Assembly: GCA_021108315.1 (NCBI GenBank)
Contig: JAIORE010000355.1
Coordinates: 1-38,213, forward strand
DNA from: Candidatus Cloacimonadota bacterium
GTDB lineage: Bacteria; Cloacimonadota; Cloacimonadia; Cloacimonadales; TCS61
Reading direction: 5' to 3'
Length of the DNA: 38,213 bases
Numbering within the stretch: position 1 is the stretch's first letter; every line of letters begins with the position of its first letter. The translations under genes were made by a program, and so were the position numbers. The notes beneath the pieces are model-generated. The model saw only the letters and a program-made list of their open reading frames with translations, was not told where the DNA came from and searched no databases. Positions 7,679 to 16,249 of the stretch are shown here, one piece after another.

Positions 7679-8998
7679 TTATTTGCTATCTTTAATTTTC
7701 ACTTTAGTCATCCTAAGTTGTTCTAAAGAAATCTCTGCTAATTTTTTCTTTTTAAGTTTCTTGTCTTTAATTTTTTCTGAAAGAGCAGGTAATAAACCAA
7801 AATTTGCATTCATAGGTTGAAAATTTTTACGGTTTATCTGTAGATATTTCCATAATTGTTTTGAAATAGTTTTTTCTGGTAGATCAGTTATTTTTCCTAA
7901 GATAAGATTAGCCACTAACAAGCCACTAAATATTGATTCTACATAACCTTCTACTCCGCTGAATTGTCCGGCAACATAAATATTCTTTTTTTGTTTTAAA
8001 GAAAAATCAGCATTCAAGAGTTCCGGTGCATTTAGATAAGAATTGCGATGGATTGAACCATATCTGAGAAAATCAGCTTTTCCCAAGCCGGGAATCATAC
8101 GAAGAATCTCTTTTTGTTCACCGTATTTCATCATTGTTTGGCAACCCACCAAATTATATGAAGTCCTCTCCAGATTTTCGGCTCTCAATTGAATTACAGC
8201 ATAAGGTCTTCTGTCGGAATCATTAGGATTTTCCAAGCCTACCGGTCTCATCACTCCATAACGTAAAGTTTCAATTCCTCGCTGAGCTAATTCTTCAATC
8301 GGTGTACAATTTTCATAATAAGTAAACTTGATCTCTTTAAAAAAACGATTTTCAAATTCTTTGGGTTTAGGTTTTTCAGCATTCTTCAAAGCTTCTGCAA
8401 AACGCAAATATTCCTCTTTGGAAAACGGACAATTAAGATAATCAGCTTCACCTTTATCATAACGAGTTTTTCTGTAAATCACATCATAATTCAATGAATC
8501 AGCAGATACGATTGGAGCAATGGCATCAAAAAAATACAAATGCTCGTTATCAACAACATCCTGCAAAGATTCGATCAGATTATCAGAAGTAAGAGGTCCG
8601 GTTGCCAAAATCGTCAATTCATCATCAAAATCAATAAATTCTTCGTTGATAAAATTTATATTCGGATGATTTAAAATATGTTTTGTCACTTTTTTGGAAA
8701 ATATTTCACGATTTATTGCCAAAGCATTTCCAGACGGAACAGAACACGTTTCTGCAATTGGAAGCAACTTACAACCTAATAGCTTCATCTCCGCTTTAAG
8801 CAATCCTGAAGCTGTAGTAACAAGATTAGATTTTAATGAGTTACTGCACACTAATTCTGCAAAATCCCCACTTTGATGAGCTGGTGTTTTCACTTTTGGA
8901 CGCATTTCAAAAAGATCAACTTTCCAACCCGCTTCAGCAAATTGTAAAGCTGCTTCAGAGCCTGCTAATCCAGCTCCAACTATTCTTACTTTATTCAT
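7679..8998 (-). CDS. trmFO: Methylenetetrahydrofolate-tRNA (uracil-54-C5)-methyltransferase TrmFO
   Basis: 439 residues, the usual length. The N-terminal FAD-binding GAGLAGSEAA (residues 8-17) is followed by the family-specific FEMRP and AELVCSNSLKSN segments. Later motifs VGCQTMMKYGEQ, FSGVEGYVES and PMNANFGLLP are diagnostic. The enzyme makes 5-methyluridine at position 54 in the T loop of tRNAs, using methylene-THF and FADH2 in the cytoplasm. It therefore depends on the folate pool that the folD gene of this window supplies. A second tRNA-modification gene, queC, lies upstream on the same strand, about 300 bases away across a hairpin element, so co-transcription is uncertain. Confidence 0.95.
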   Translation of the reverse strand: MNKVRIVGAGLAGSEAALQFAEAGWKVDLFEMRPKVKTPAHQSGDFAELVCSNSLKSNLVTTASGLLKAEMKLLGCKLLPIAETCSVPSGNALAINREIFSKKVTKHILNHPNINFINEEFIDFDDELTILATGPLTSDNLIESLQDVVDNEHLYFFDAIAPIVSADSLNYDVIYRKTRYDKGEADYLNCPFSKEEYLRFAEALKNAEKPKPKEFENRFFKEIKFTYYENCTPIEELAQRGIETLRYGVMRPVGLENPNDSDRRPYAVIQLRAENLERTSYNLVGCQTMMKYGEQKEILRMIPGLGKADFLRYGSIHRNSYLNAPELLNADFSLKQKKNIYVAGQFSGVEGYVESIFSGLLVANLILGKITDLPEKTISKQLWKYLQINRKNFQPMNANFGLLPALSEKIKDKKLKKKKLAEISLEQLRMTKVKIKDSK

Positions 8999-9078
8999 AT
9001 TTTTCCCAAACTATCTATGATAGACTTATAAATTTTAAATTTTAAATTAGAAATGAAAATATGTCTGAACTCTGATTT

Positions 9079-9101
9079 TCCTGATTAATTGATTAACAGG
9101 A
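9079..9101. repeat. Short imperfect palindrome with the AACAGGATT motif
   Basis: TCCTGATTAAT (9079-9089) and ATTAACAGGA (9092-9101) pair with one bulged A. AACAGGATT-type sequences recur between genes in many genomes; here only one copy was noticed. It lies upstream of trmFO. Confidence 0.4.
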
Positions 9102-9160
9102 TTTCAAAAGACACAAATCTTCATTCTTTTCCTTTTCTTCATTATTCACTATTCATTATT

Positions 9161-9292
9161 GATGGTCTCGTAAAAAGGAAAAAGCAAGCATTTTTACAAG
9201 AATACCTTTTTTGTAATTGCCTATTATGTAGGATGTTACAAAAAAGGTAAATCTCTGAAAATTTCAATATTTGGACTTTTTACGAGATCGTC
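9161..9292. repeat. MITE-like element with nested inverted repeats between trmFO and queC
   Basis: Outer arms GATGGTCTCGTAAAAAG (9161-9177) and CTTTTTACGAGATCGTC (9276-9292) are 15/17 complementary at DNA level and fully pairable as RNA through two G-U pairs. Inside, TACCTTTTTTGTAA (9203-9216) and TTACAAAAAAGGTA (9236-9249) are a perfect 14-bp inverted repeat around a 19-nt loop. There is no coding potential. The roughly 132-bp symmetric structure looks like a small non-autonomous mobile element or palindromic interspersed repeat. It almost fills the 298-bp spacer, which otherwise holds nothing but the AACAGGATT palindrome. Confidence 0.7.
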
Positions 9293-9296
9293 ATAA

Positions 9297-9968
9297 TTAG
9301 TTATTCACTAAATAAGGTATCGGATCTTTTATTCCAATTTTCTTAAAAGCTCTTAGACGAAGAACGCAGCTATCACAAGTTCCACAGGCAATATCATTGT
9401 TTTTGTAGCAACTCCAGCTATGCTCAAAAGGTGCTCCTAATTCAAAACCAATTTTAATGATTTCAGATTTATTTTTATGAACTATCGGAATATGAATTCT
9501 TATATTCGTTTCTTCTTTCGTTCCGAGATCAATTGTCTTCTGAAGGCTTTCGTAAAACTCTTCTCTACAATCTGGATAACCGGAACTATCTTCTTCTACC
9601 ACTCCAATATAGATCCGGTTGGCATCTATCACTTCTGCCCAACTTGTGGCAATTGTCACCAAATGAGCATTGCGAAAAGGTACATAGCTATCAGGAACTT
9701 CAATTTCTCCGGTAAAATCTTTTACAGCTATTGAATCATCAGTTAAACTTGAACCACCAATCTGTTTGAGATATGAAATATCAACTATTAACGAATCAAT
9801 CGGTTTGTAGAATTTTTGTAATTTTTGAAACGATTCCAGCTCTTTTCTCTCTGTCTTTTGACCATAATTCAAGTGTAAAAAATATATCTCATCACATTCT
9901 TGTTGTGCAATGGAAGCTGTAACCAAACTATCCAAACCACCACTTACTAAAACAATTCCTTTTATCAT
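9297..9968 (-). CDS. queC: 7-cyano-7-deazaguanine synthase QueC
   Basis: 223 residues from the ATG at 9968, which has AGAGG seven bases upstream; an ATG 14 codons earlier would add a basic stretch not expected in the family. The N-terminus has the ATP-pyrophosphatase loop SGGLDS (residues 9-14). The C-terminal HSWSCYKNNDIACGTCDSC gives the four zinc-binding cysteines in the family order C-x8-C-x2-C-x2-C. VPFRNAHLV and GVVEEDSSGYPDCR are the family's substrate motifs. QueC converts carboxydeazaguanine to preQ0 with ATP and ammonia in the queuosine tRNA pathway. Other que genes are not in the window. Confidence 0.95.
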   Translation of the reverse strand: MIKGIVLVSGGLDSLVTASIAQQECDEIYFLHLNYGQKTERKELESFQKLQKFYKPIDSLIVDISYLKQIGGSSLTDDSIAVKDFTGEIEVPDSYVPFRNAHLVTIATSWAEVIDANRIYIGVVEEDSSGYPDCREEFYESLQKTIDLGTKEETNIRIHIPIVHKNKSEIIKIGFELGAPFEHSWSCYKNNDIACGTCDSCVLRLRAFKKIGIKDPIPYLVNN

Positions 9969-10017
9969 AGATTTACCTCTTTTGGATTTGAATAAAACAT
10001 CTTTGAGCAAAAAGAAA

Positions 10018-10041
10018 TAACCACAGAAAGCATAGAGAAAA
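10018..10041 (+). repeat. Degenerate copy of the ACCACAGAGAACACAGAG-type repeat
   Basis: Twenty-four bases starting TAACCACAGA match 21/24 the minus-strand sequence of 17830-17853 that forms the last codons of cca. It lies in the queC leader region. Both copies sit near a C-rich palindromic element. Confidence 0.45.
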
Positions 10042-10123
10042 AAGAGATCAGATTATTTTTTTTCATTATTCACTATTCACTGTTTTCTCTAAAAATTATT
10101 GATATGATGTATTATTCTCTTTT

Positions 10124-10202
10124 CTAACCCCATCCCCAACCCTTCCCCTTCGCAAAGGGAAGGGAGCAGTTCTCCCCTTACGAAGGGGAGTTAGAGGGGT
10201 TA
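10124..10202. repeat. Three-hairpin C/G-rich palindromic element
   Basis: Outer arms TAACCCC (10125-10131) and GGGGTTA (10196-10202) enclose hairpin 1, CCCTTCCC (10140-10147) with GGGAAGGG (10157-10164), and hairpin 2, CTCCCCTT (10172-10179) with AAGGGGAG (10183-10190). The result is a cloverleaf-like three-way junction. Its high G+C contrasts with the AT-rich surroundings. It is followed on the + strand by a T-rich stretch ending at the GrpB-family stop. No coding or tRNA signature is present. A decayed half copy occurs at 17790-17827. Confidence 0.75.
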
Positions 10203-10209
10203 TTTTTTA

Positions 10210-10731
10210 TTAACTGTTTTTTGCCTTTGCAATAATTTTCTGAATAAAATCGGATTTGGATTCCGTATATTTTTCGCGATCGTTTTTATATCTATCTGAA
10301 AATTCATATTTTAAATTCTGATATTCTATTTTAAGATTTTCATGACTATCCAAAAAATCTCGAAACAAAATATGATCACTCCAAAATTCTGATTCTATTT
10401 CTGTAAGATGGATATGATGAGTTGTCTTATCTTTAACATCTTTCTTTAAAAAAATACGCTCAGGAATACCGGCTTCCCCTTTGTTTATATATTTTATAGA
10501 TTCCAATGAATTGATAATTTTTTCTAAATCGGCTTTATGGAAATATCCAATCATAATGTCTATAATCGGTTTTGCATCCAAATCTTTAATTGCAGTACTT
10601 CCAATATGTTCAATCTCAAAATATAGCTTTTTTAGATTGTTTTTAATCAGAATCTCTTCGTCTTCATAAAACATTTTCCACTTTCTGCTGTATTTAGAAA
10701 TTACAACCATATCTGAGCTAAGTCCAATCAT
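10210..10731 (-). CDS. GrpB family protein (UPF0157), nucleotidyltransferase-like fold
   Basis: 173 residues, the typical length. The conserved IEHIGSTAIKDLDAKPIIDI block (residues 40-59) corresponds to the family motif HIGST with P and D residues shared with nucleotidyltransferase folds. THHIHL further on is also conserved. The biochemical role of stand-alone GrpB proteins is not settled. The start codon lies only 3 bases after the stop of the rqcH gene, so the two are probably co-transcribed. Confidence 0.88.
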   Translation of the reverse strand: MIGLSSDMVVISKYSRKWKMFYEDEEILIKNNLKKLYFEIEHIGSTAIKDLDAKPIIDIMIGYFHKADLEKIINSLESIKYINKGEAGIPERIFLKKDVKDKTTHHIHLTEIESEFWSDHILFRDFLDSHENLKIEYQNLKYEFSDRYKNDREKYTESKSDFIQKIIAKAKNS

Positions 10732-10734
10732 AAA

Positions 10735-12207
10735 TTATTTCTTATCCTTAAGTTCTTTGTTATTTATCAGTTCTTTCGCTTCACGCATACTAATCGGATC
10801 AACATATAAAGTTTTTTGATTTTTGTAAGTTACAAATCCCGGAGCACTTCCTCGTGGTTTTCTTACAAAGCGAATTTCCGTATAATCTACCGGAACGTTT
10901 TCAGATTTTTTTGCTTTGCTATAATATGCGGCTAATTCAGCACAAATTATTTTCAAATCGTCATTAAGTTCTTGTTTTTTATAATTTCTTAGAATAACAT
11001 GAGTTCCTCTAAAAATTCTGGTATGAAACCACCAGTCATAAGGCTTTGCGAATCTTGTGGTAAGAAAATCATTTTCTTTGCTTGTTCTCCCAACAAATAT
11101 CTCCCATTCATCGTTGATTTTAAGTGATTTCAAATAAGTAGAATTTTTCTTTCTATTAATCTTTTTTTGTTTTGATGAAGATATAAAGTCAAAAATATCA
11201 GCTTCGAGAATATCGAATTTTTCTTTTGTCAGATTTTCAATCTCATCTTTAGTGATTATTATTCTTTCTTGAATTTTTATTTTTCCATCTCTGGCTTTTC
11301 GATATTTTTTGAAATAATATTCTAAATTTTGTTTTGGTGTTTTATCAGATAAAATTGCAATTTCTATCTTTGGAAGTTCTTCCTGAAAATAATCTGTAAC
11401 TTCAATTTTGGTCATTCCCTTCTTTATTTTCCCTAAATTTCCTTTGAGAAGCTCTGCAAAAGTTAACCATTTCTGTTTCTGGCTGGCATCAGCTAATTCT
11501 GCTTGCAATTTAACTAATTTTTTTTCTTTTTTCTTAATCTCTTTTGATGTTCTATCCAATATTTTTTTTCGTTGGAATTCTAATTGATTTTTTAATATAT
11601 GATTGTAATAAATTTCATAAAATAAATCATTCAAATTATTATAGCTTTGTTTTAAGTCAGAATTTTCTATTATTTGTTTATCTTTGATTGAAACAGGATA
11701 TTTTACATTTGATGTTTGAATTTTGAAATCTGTCTGAGGAGCGTGATACTCTACACCCGGTAATATTTGACGTTGATTATTATCCGCAAAACTAAATTTC
11801 TTTTTAGCAAAAATTATTTTTTTCTCATGATCAATCACTATTAAATTTTGAAATCGTGGAATGAGTTCAACTATCAATGTATATTCCTGTTTTTGATTGT
11901 AAATATCCACTTTCTCCCAAAGAAAAGAGATAATTCTATCTTGGGAAATGAGTGATATTTTTTTCAATTTTGAATGTTTGAAAAAGTTTTCCAGAGAGAG
12001 GGATTGTATACATTTTTCCTCTGGAATTGGTATTTTCTCACCAAAAAAACAAAAGCTATTCTCCGATGATAAGTTAATTTGTAAAAATATTTTCTTTTTT
12101 TTAAAAAAGAAAAATGTCTGGTCTTGATAAGTAACTATTTTATGAACGTATAAATTTTCATAAGAAGTTGTATTTACCCACTCTTCCAAATATTTATACT
12201 GCATCAT
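10735..12207 (-). CDS. rqcH: NFACT/RqcH-family ribosome quality-control protein
   Basis: 490 residues. The N-terminal NFACT-N region includes the D90-R91 pair in SQDRIIS, which in RqcH is needed for alanine tailing. The centre (about 215-345) is a Lys/Glu-rich coiled coil, KKEKKLVKLQAELADA. The C-terminal NFACT-R domain (DUF814) has DWWFHTRIFRGTHVIL and RFVRKPRGSAPGFVTY. RqcH binds split 50S subunits with obstructed peptidyl-tRNA and adds C-terminal Ala tails that mark the nascent chain for degradation. GGGAGA directly abuts ATGATG, so the second ATG (12204) gives better spacing. Older annotations call this fibronectin-binding protein A. Confidence 0.9.
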   Translation of the reverse strand: MMQYKYLEEWVNTTSYENLYVHKIVTYQDQTFFFFKKKKIFLQINLSSENSFCFFGEKIPIPEEKCIQSLSLENFFKHSKLKKISLISQDRIISFLWEKVDIYNQKQEYTLIVELIPRFQNLIVIDHEKKIIFAKKKFSFADNNQRQILPGVEYHAPQTDFKIQTSNVKYPVSIKDKQIIENSDLKQSYNNLNDLFYEIYYNHILKNQLEFQRKKILDRTSKEIKKKEKKLVKLQAELADASQKQKWLTFAELLKGNLGKIKKGMTKIEVTDYFQEELPKIEIAILSDKTPKQNLEYYFKKYRKARDGKIKIQERIIITKDEIENLTKEKFDILEADIFDFISSSKQKKINRKKNSTYLKSLKINDEWEIFVGRTSKENDFLTTRFAKPYDWWFHTRIFRGTHVILRNYKKQELNDDLKIICAELAAYYSKAKKSENVPVDYTEIRFVRKPRGSAPGFVTYKNQKTLYVDPISMREAKELINNKELKDKK

Positions 12208-12243
12208 TCTCCCATTGTGAAATAATTTGAAACATCAAAAAAT

Positions 12244-12273
12244 ACATCTTTTATTTGTCTATGATAAAGATGT
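12244..12273. promoter_or_regulatory. Operator-like inverted repeat between divergent rqcH and barrel-protein genes
   Basis: ACATCTTT (12244-12251) and AAAGATGT (12266-12273) are perfect 8-bp arms, extendable through TAT/ATA with one bulge. The position between two divergent starts suits a regulator site, but no regulator can be named. Confidence 0.35.
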
Positions 12274-12308
12274 AAAATTGATAAAAAAAGCAAAAACATT
12301 CTAAATAG

Positions 12309-12337
12309 TTGACTTTTTATGACAAATTTTATTCATA
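12309..12337 (+). promoter_or_regulatory. Candidate promoter for the outer-membrane protein gene
   Basis: TTGACT (12309-12314) is followed after 17 nt by TTCATA (12332-12337), which is a weak -10. An AAGGAGG ribosome site precedes the ATG at 12366. The assignment is tentative because of the poor -10. Confidence 0.35.
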
Positions 12338-12365
12338 GGTAAAAATTGATTATTAAGGAGGATTT

Positions 12366-13823
12366 ATGATAAAGAACACATTTTTACTTATGGTTTTACT
12401 TCTTGCTTCTTTTTTATTATTCAGTCAGGAAATGGTCGAAGAAGAAGTAGAAAATGAAGATGGATTTAATATGGGTGGAAGTGCCGGAGCAGTGATTATG
12501 GGAGGTCAAACCTATTCCAGAATTCGTTTAATGCCGGAACTCACCTTTGGAAAATTCGGTATTGGACTCGATATTGATATTCTTATTGATAGTAACGGAG
12601 ATATTCGGGAAGAAGATTGGGATGATGCCAAAGATTATTTGAATAAAATTTACTATGTAAGATATGGTCTTCGAGGTGATCCTTTTTTTGCAAGAATTGG
12701 TGGATTTCCTAATTATAATTTAGGACCGGGGCTGGTTATGAAAAACTATTCCAATATGCTTCGTTATCCTGAATTCCGGCAGATTGGTTTACAAGTTGGT
12801 GGAAAGCTTCCAATTTCCGAAGCAACTTTAGAAGCATTTTCGTCAAATCTAAACGAAAATGAGATTTTGGCTGGTCGTTTTACATTTCAACCTTTAGAAA
12901 GCACGGGATTTCCACTTTTCAATAAAATCATCTTTGGTGGCACTGTTGCTATGGATCGTGATCAATATGGCAAACTTTATGATTGGGATTGGAATGATGG
13001 AAGCTTAGACATTGATGGAGATGGAATACTTGATTATGATGCTTTATTAGCAACCGGATTAACTGCAGAGCAAATTCAAACTATGATTGATAATGGTTAT
13101 CTGGTAGTTGATTATGATGTGAATCCGGAAGCGTTAATTCCGGAAGCAGATCCGATAGCTGTTGCTGCTCTTGATTATGAATTACCCTTGATCGAAACTG
13201 ATCTGTTTAAACTCAGCCATTACGGAGAAGCTGCAAAAATTATGGATCACAATATGGGATTTATTTTCCCCGGATTTTATTCTAAATTTTTAATTTTCCA
13301 CTTAAACTTGGAGTTCAGATATTATCAGGAAGATTTTATTCCAAGTTATTTTGACCATCTTTATGATGATCAACGCTCGTTTGTCACCAGAGATAGCATT
13401 GGCTATAATATTACTACAAAAGAAAATGATATTCAAAATTCATTTGAAACCAAAGGTTGGTACGGCAGTATAAAGGCAAATCTATTTCAATTTATTACTC
13501 TCACAGTTGCTTACGAAGATATGTATGGAGCAAATAATACTCACAGAAGATCATTATGGTCTACTTTGGCTTTGAACAAAACTTTTATTCCAAAATTATC
13601 AACAGCCCAAATTAGTTACTATCAGGTTGGTGTAGATAGAATAGTAAATTTAAAAACACCTGAAGCTTATATTGTGGGAAAAGTTGGCTATTCAATGTCT
13701 CCCAATACGGAATTAGTTGCTAAATATCAGGAAAGATACGAAGATTATAACGATGATGGAGAGATCAAAGGAATTGATGAAACACTGAAAACATTTAGCG
13801 TTGGCGTAGAATTCAGATTTTAA
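12366..13823 (+). CDS. Predicted outer-membrane beta-barrel protein, function unknown
   Basis: 485 residues. A signal peptide (MIKNTFLLMVLLLASFLLFSQ) is followed by an acidic linker, then many alternating amphipathic strands (YSRIRLMPELTFGKFGIGLDIDI). The C-terminus TFSVGVEFRF ends in Phe, the usual signal for barrel assembly by BamA. An inserted acidic segment LDIDGDGILDYDAL (about residues 217-230) resembles a thrombospondin type 3/EF-like calcium loop. A second one, DYNDDGEIKGIDET, is near the end. I do not recognise the family; a porin or surface barrel is the best guess. It has a strong AAGGAGG site and its own terminator, so it is monocistronic. Confidence 0.75.
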   Translation: MIKNTFLLMVLLLASFLLFSQEMVEEEVENEDGFNMGGSAGAVIMGGQTYSRIRLMPELTFGKFGIGLDIDILIDSNGDIREEDWDDAKDYLNKIYYVRYGLRGDPFFARIGGFPNYNLGPGLVMKNYSNMLRYPEFRQIGLQVGGKLPISEATLEAFSSNLNENEILAGRFTFQPLESTGFPLFNKIIFGGTVAMDRDQYGKLYDWDWNDGSLDIDGDGILDYDALLATGLTAEQIQTMIDNGYLVVDYDVNPEALIPEADPIAVAALDYELPLIETDLFKLSHYGEAAKIMDHNMGFIFPGFYSKFLIFHLNLEFRYYQEDFIPSYFDHLYDDQRSFVTRDSIGYNITTKENDIQNSFETKGWYGSIKANLFQFITLTVAYEDMYGANNTHRRSLWSTLALNKTFIPKLSTAQISYYQVGVDRIVNLKTPEAYIVGKVGYSMSPNTELVAKYQERYEDYNDDGEIKGIDETLKTFSVGVEFRF

Positions 13824-13837
13824 TTAACCCAAAATAC

Positions 13838-13867
13838 CTGTTAGAATTTTCTCTGACAGTTTTTTTT
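13838..13867 (+). terminator. Intrinsic terminator of the outer-membrane protein gene
   Basis: CTGTTAGA (13838-13845) pairs with TCTGACAG (13852-13859), eight pairs including one G-U, with a 6-nt loop and eight T's directly after. It lies 15 nt past the stop codon. Confidence 0.85.
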
Positions 13868-13948
13868 ATTTGTAGTACAACTTGTTAAGATACATATAAA
13901 TAACAGACAGATTGTGTTACATTTATAATAGCCTATTTTTAAAATTTT

Positions 13949-14716
13949 ATGAATAAATATTGGATAGATGCTCATTGCCATTTGAACGAGCTTGATATAA
14001 AAAATATCTTATCAAAAAAGATTAAACAGGCAAAAAAATCAAATATTAAGCTTTTTTTGTCGTCTGCATTGTGCGAAAGTGAATATGAGTGGCATAAAAA
14101 ATCTGGTTTACCAAACATGCTCTGGTATGCTGGAATTCATCCAGTTTATGAAAAAAGTGATCTAAAAGATTTACCAACAATTATCGAACTTGCGGAATCA
14201 AAAAAAATCATTGGAATTGGTGAAATAGGTTTAGATACTAGAGATTTTGATGAACAAAAGCAAACAGATTTATTATTAGAACAGCTCAATATTGCCAATG
14301 AATTTGATCTACCTGTAATTTTTCATATCGTTGGAAAATATTATGAGTTATTTAAATTGCTAAAAAATAATTTCCCGAGAGTAAGAGGCATTCTACATGG
14401 TTTTAATGCTTCACAGAAAATTACCGAAATATTTACAAAATTTGATTTAACCTTTTCAATCGGTTGTAGATTTCCTAAATTGGAAGTGTTAAAATTCATC
14501 TTGAAATACGGTAATTATTGCTTTGAAACAGATGCTCCTTATCAAAAACCTTATGCTTCGGTAGATGAATTCAATCATTTATCAAATCTACTTGTTCCTA
14601 TAAATTTTATCATACAGAATTTGAATATAGAAAGAGAGAAATTGTTAGATAGACAATTCCAGATAATTCGCAATCTATTTCCCCAAATCTGTAAAACAAA
14701 CAATCTTGTTTGTTAA
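13949..14716 (+). CDS. TatD-family metal-dependent hydrolase (DNase)
   Basis: 255 residues, typical of the family. Metal ligands appear in order: DAHCHL (H9, H11), GIGEIGLD (Glu), PVIFHIVGK (His), GILHGFN (His) and FETDAPY (Asp). This is the TatD amidohydrolase fold; known members are Mg-dependent 3'-5' DNases or deoxyribonucleases acting in DNA repair or fragmentation. The sequence cannot separate TatD from its YcfH/YjjV paralogues. It is followed 6 bases later by the TcdA-like gene, so the two form a probable operon. Confidence 0.9.
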   Translation: MNKYWIDAHCHLNELDIKNILSKKIKQAKKSNIKLFLSSALCESEYEWHKKSGLPNMLWYAGIHPVYEKSDLKDLPTIIELAESKKIIGIGEIGLDTRDFDEQKQTDLLLEQLNIANEFDLPVIFHIVGKYYELFKLLKNNFPRVRGILHGFNASQKITEIFTKFDLTFSIGCRFPKLEVLKFILKYGNYCFETDAPYQKPYASVDEFNHLSNLLVPINFIIQNLNIEREKLLDRQFQIIRNLFPQICKTNNLVC

Positions 14717-14722
14717 TCTATC

Positions 14723-15502
14723 ATGGAGAGAAACTTTAATTTAAAAATGAGTAGCATAAAACAATTTTCAAGAACCGAAATCCTATTTGGTGAAAAAGCT
14801 ATTCAACATTTCCAAAAGACCAAAGTTGCCATAATGGGACTTGGTGGTGTAGGTAGTTATGCTGCCGAAGCACTTGTTCGTAGCGGTATCGGATCATTTT
14901 TATTAGTAGATTTTGATGTGATCAGTTTAACTAATTTAAATAGGCAACTTCCAGCACTACACAGCACAATTGGGTTAATGAAAACAGAAGTAATGCAAAA
15001 ACGTATGGATGATATAAATCCCAATGTAGAAATTGAAATATTCAATGGATTTTTTGCTGACGATTCAAAAGAAAAATTATTAGAAGGTATTGATTTTGTT
15101 GTTGATGCAATTGATAGCTTAACTCCTAAAACAGCATTATTAGAAGTAGTTTATCACAAAAAAATTCCGGTAATTTCTTCAATGGGAGCAGCAGGCAGAA
15201 TTGATCCGGGTAGAATTGAATTATGTGATATTTCAAAAACCAAAATTGATCCACTTGCCAGAAAAGTGAGAAAATATCTGCATCGAAGAGGAATATTTGA
15301 AGGGATTCCGGTTATTTATTCATCAGAAAAACCAGTTCCTCAACTTGATTTTGAAGCTGGTTCACAAGAAGAATGGATTGGAAATCGGGGGCGAGAAAGA
15401 GGAACTCTGGGCTCTGTGGTATATTTACCGGCAATTATGGGACTTTGGGCAGCGAGTTTTGTTTTGCGTTCTATTTCAAGTCTTAAAGATACTGAACGAT
15501 GA
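14723..15502 (+). CDS. tcdA: tRNA threonylcarbamoyladenosine dehydratase (TcdA/CsdL, ThiF-HesA E1-like family)
   Basis: 259 residues. QFSRTEILFGEKAI at the N-terminus, the nucleotide loop GLGGVGS (39-45), VDFDVISLTNLNRQ and the later SSMGAAGRIDP are diagnostic of TcdA rather than MoeB/ThiF. TcdA uses ATP to cyclise t6A at position 37 of ANN-decoding tRNAs to ct6A. The start is uncertain: the ATG at 14747 (MSSIKQ) begins nearer to the family N-terminus, whereas 14723 is closest to the TatD stop. Neither has a well-placed ribosome site. Confidence 0.9.
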   Translation: MERNFNLKMSSIKQFSRTEILFGEKAIQHFQKTKVAIMGLGGVGSYAAEALVRSGIGSFLLVDFDVISLTNLNRQLPALHSTIGLMKTEVMQKRMDDINPNVEIEIFNGFFADDSKEKLLEGIDFVVDAIDSLTPKTALLEVVYHKKIPVISSMGAAGRIDPGRIELCDISKTKIDPLARKVRKYLHRRGIFEGIPVIYSSEKPVPQLDFEAGSQEEWIGNRGRERGTLGSVVYLPAIMGLWAASFVLRSISSLKDTER

Positions 15503-15973
15503 CTCGAGCTTGAGAAGTTTTGAATTTTGGTTAATTATCATATAATGCTTACAATTTTCATCATTTTTAATGAGAAACTATTCAAATTAAGTTTTTATAA
15601 TTTCTTGAATTAGATTTTTATGATAATAAAAAGTGAATTGTTTTGTCAAAATAGATTCAATATGCAAATCAACATACAATTCTTAAAGAAATTTTTAATT
15701 ATATGGCACTACGATATTGCTTGATAATTGAACAAACAAATGAAAGATATCAATAAATGTCTCTGTTGATTGACTCGGATTTATAAATAATAAATGAAAA
15801 TTCCGTAGTATTTTATGTATTCTCAAGTGTAATTTGCATCATATGACAACTTATGGAGTTCAAAAATAAATTTCCAAATGAATAAATCAACAGATTCAGA
15901 ATAATTAAGAAAAACTTGACTAATAATTTGATAATTTCTATTTGAATTATAACAATAGTAATTTGGGGGAATT
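15503..15973. other. Gene-free spacer of about 470 bases
   Basis: No coding frame with family resemblance and no RNA gene are visible. The stretch is AT-rich and contains dispersed repeat copy B (15811-15890). A TTGACT at 15916 might be a -35 box for the following gene, but no -10 box at normal spacing is present. Confidence 0.6.
15811..15890. repeat. Dispersed intergenic repeat, copy B
   Basis: Aligns end to end with copy A (7592-7672), including TTTATGTATTCTCAAGTG and CCAAATGAATAAATCAA. It lies about 85 nt upstream of the small zinc-ribbon gene, whereas copy A lies at the 3' end of trmFO. Confidence 0.7.
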
Positions 15974-16249
15974 ATGCTTGAATTAATAGCATCAATCTAT
16001 TTAGTTTTAGCATTAATTGTTGGGATGATTAGCCGAAATAGAGGTAAAACATTTTTATTTGGCTTTTTTTATTCATTAATATTGAGTCCAATAATTGGTT
16101 TAGTAATTGTACTAGTTTCCAAGAAGAATAAATATAAAATGATTAATAGAAAAATTAAAAAAGGGAAAGTAACCCGATGTCCAGTTTGTGGGACAGTTAG
16201 ATCTTCAAGAACTAACATTTGCCAAAACTGCCATAATATATCAAAATAA
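15974..16249 (+). CDS. Small two-helix membrane protein with C-terminal zinc ribbon
   Basis: 91 residues. Two hydrophobic helices (about 3-19 and 28-48) are separated by the short basic loop SRNRGK. A Lys-rich segment then leads to a four-cysteine zinc ribbon, C69-P-V-C72 and C83-Q-N-C86. A GGGGGA ribosome site lies just upstream. Zinc-ribbon plus membrane proteins of this size are common but mostly uncharacterised. The positive inside rule would put the zinc ribbon in the cytoplasm. No operon partner. Confidence 0.72.
   Translation: MLELIASIYLVLALIVGMISRNRGKTFLFGFFYSLILSPIIGLVIVLVSKKNKYKMINRKIKKGKVTRCPVCGTVRSSRTNICQNCHNISK

Noticed and set aside
9477..9734. 85- and 60-codon frames on the + strand opposite queC
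   Set aside because: They are the antisense shadow of a well-conserved queC gene and have no start signals or family resemblance.
10124..10202. Cloverleaf read as a tRNA gene
   Set aside because: The arm lengths do not fit, there is no T-loop GTTCRA sequence and no plausible anticodon loop; the half copy elsewhere shows it is a repeat.
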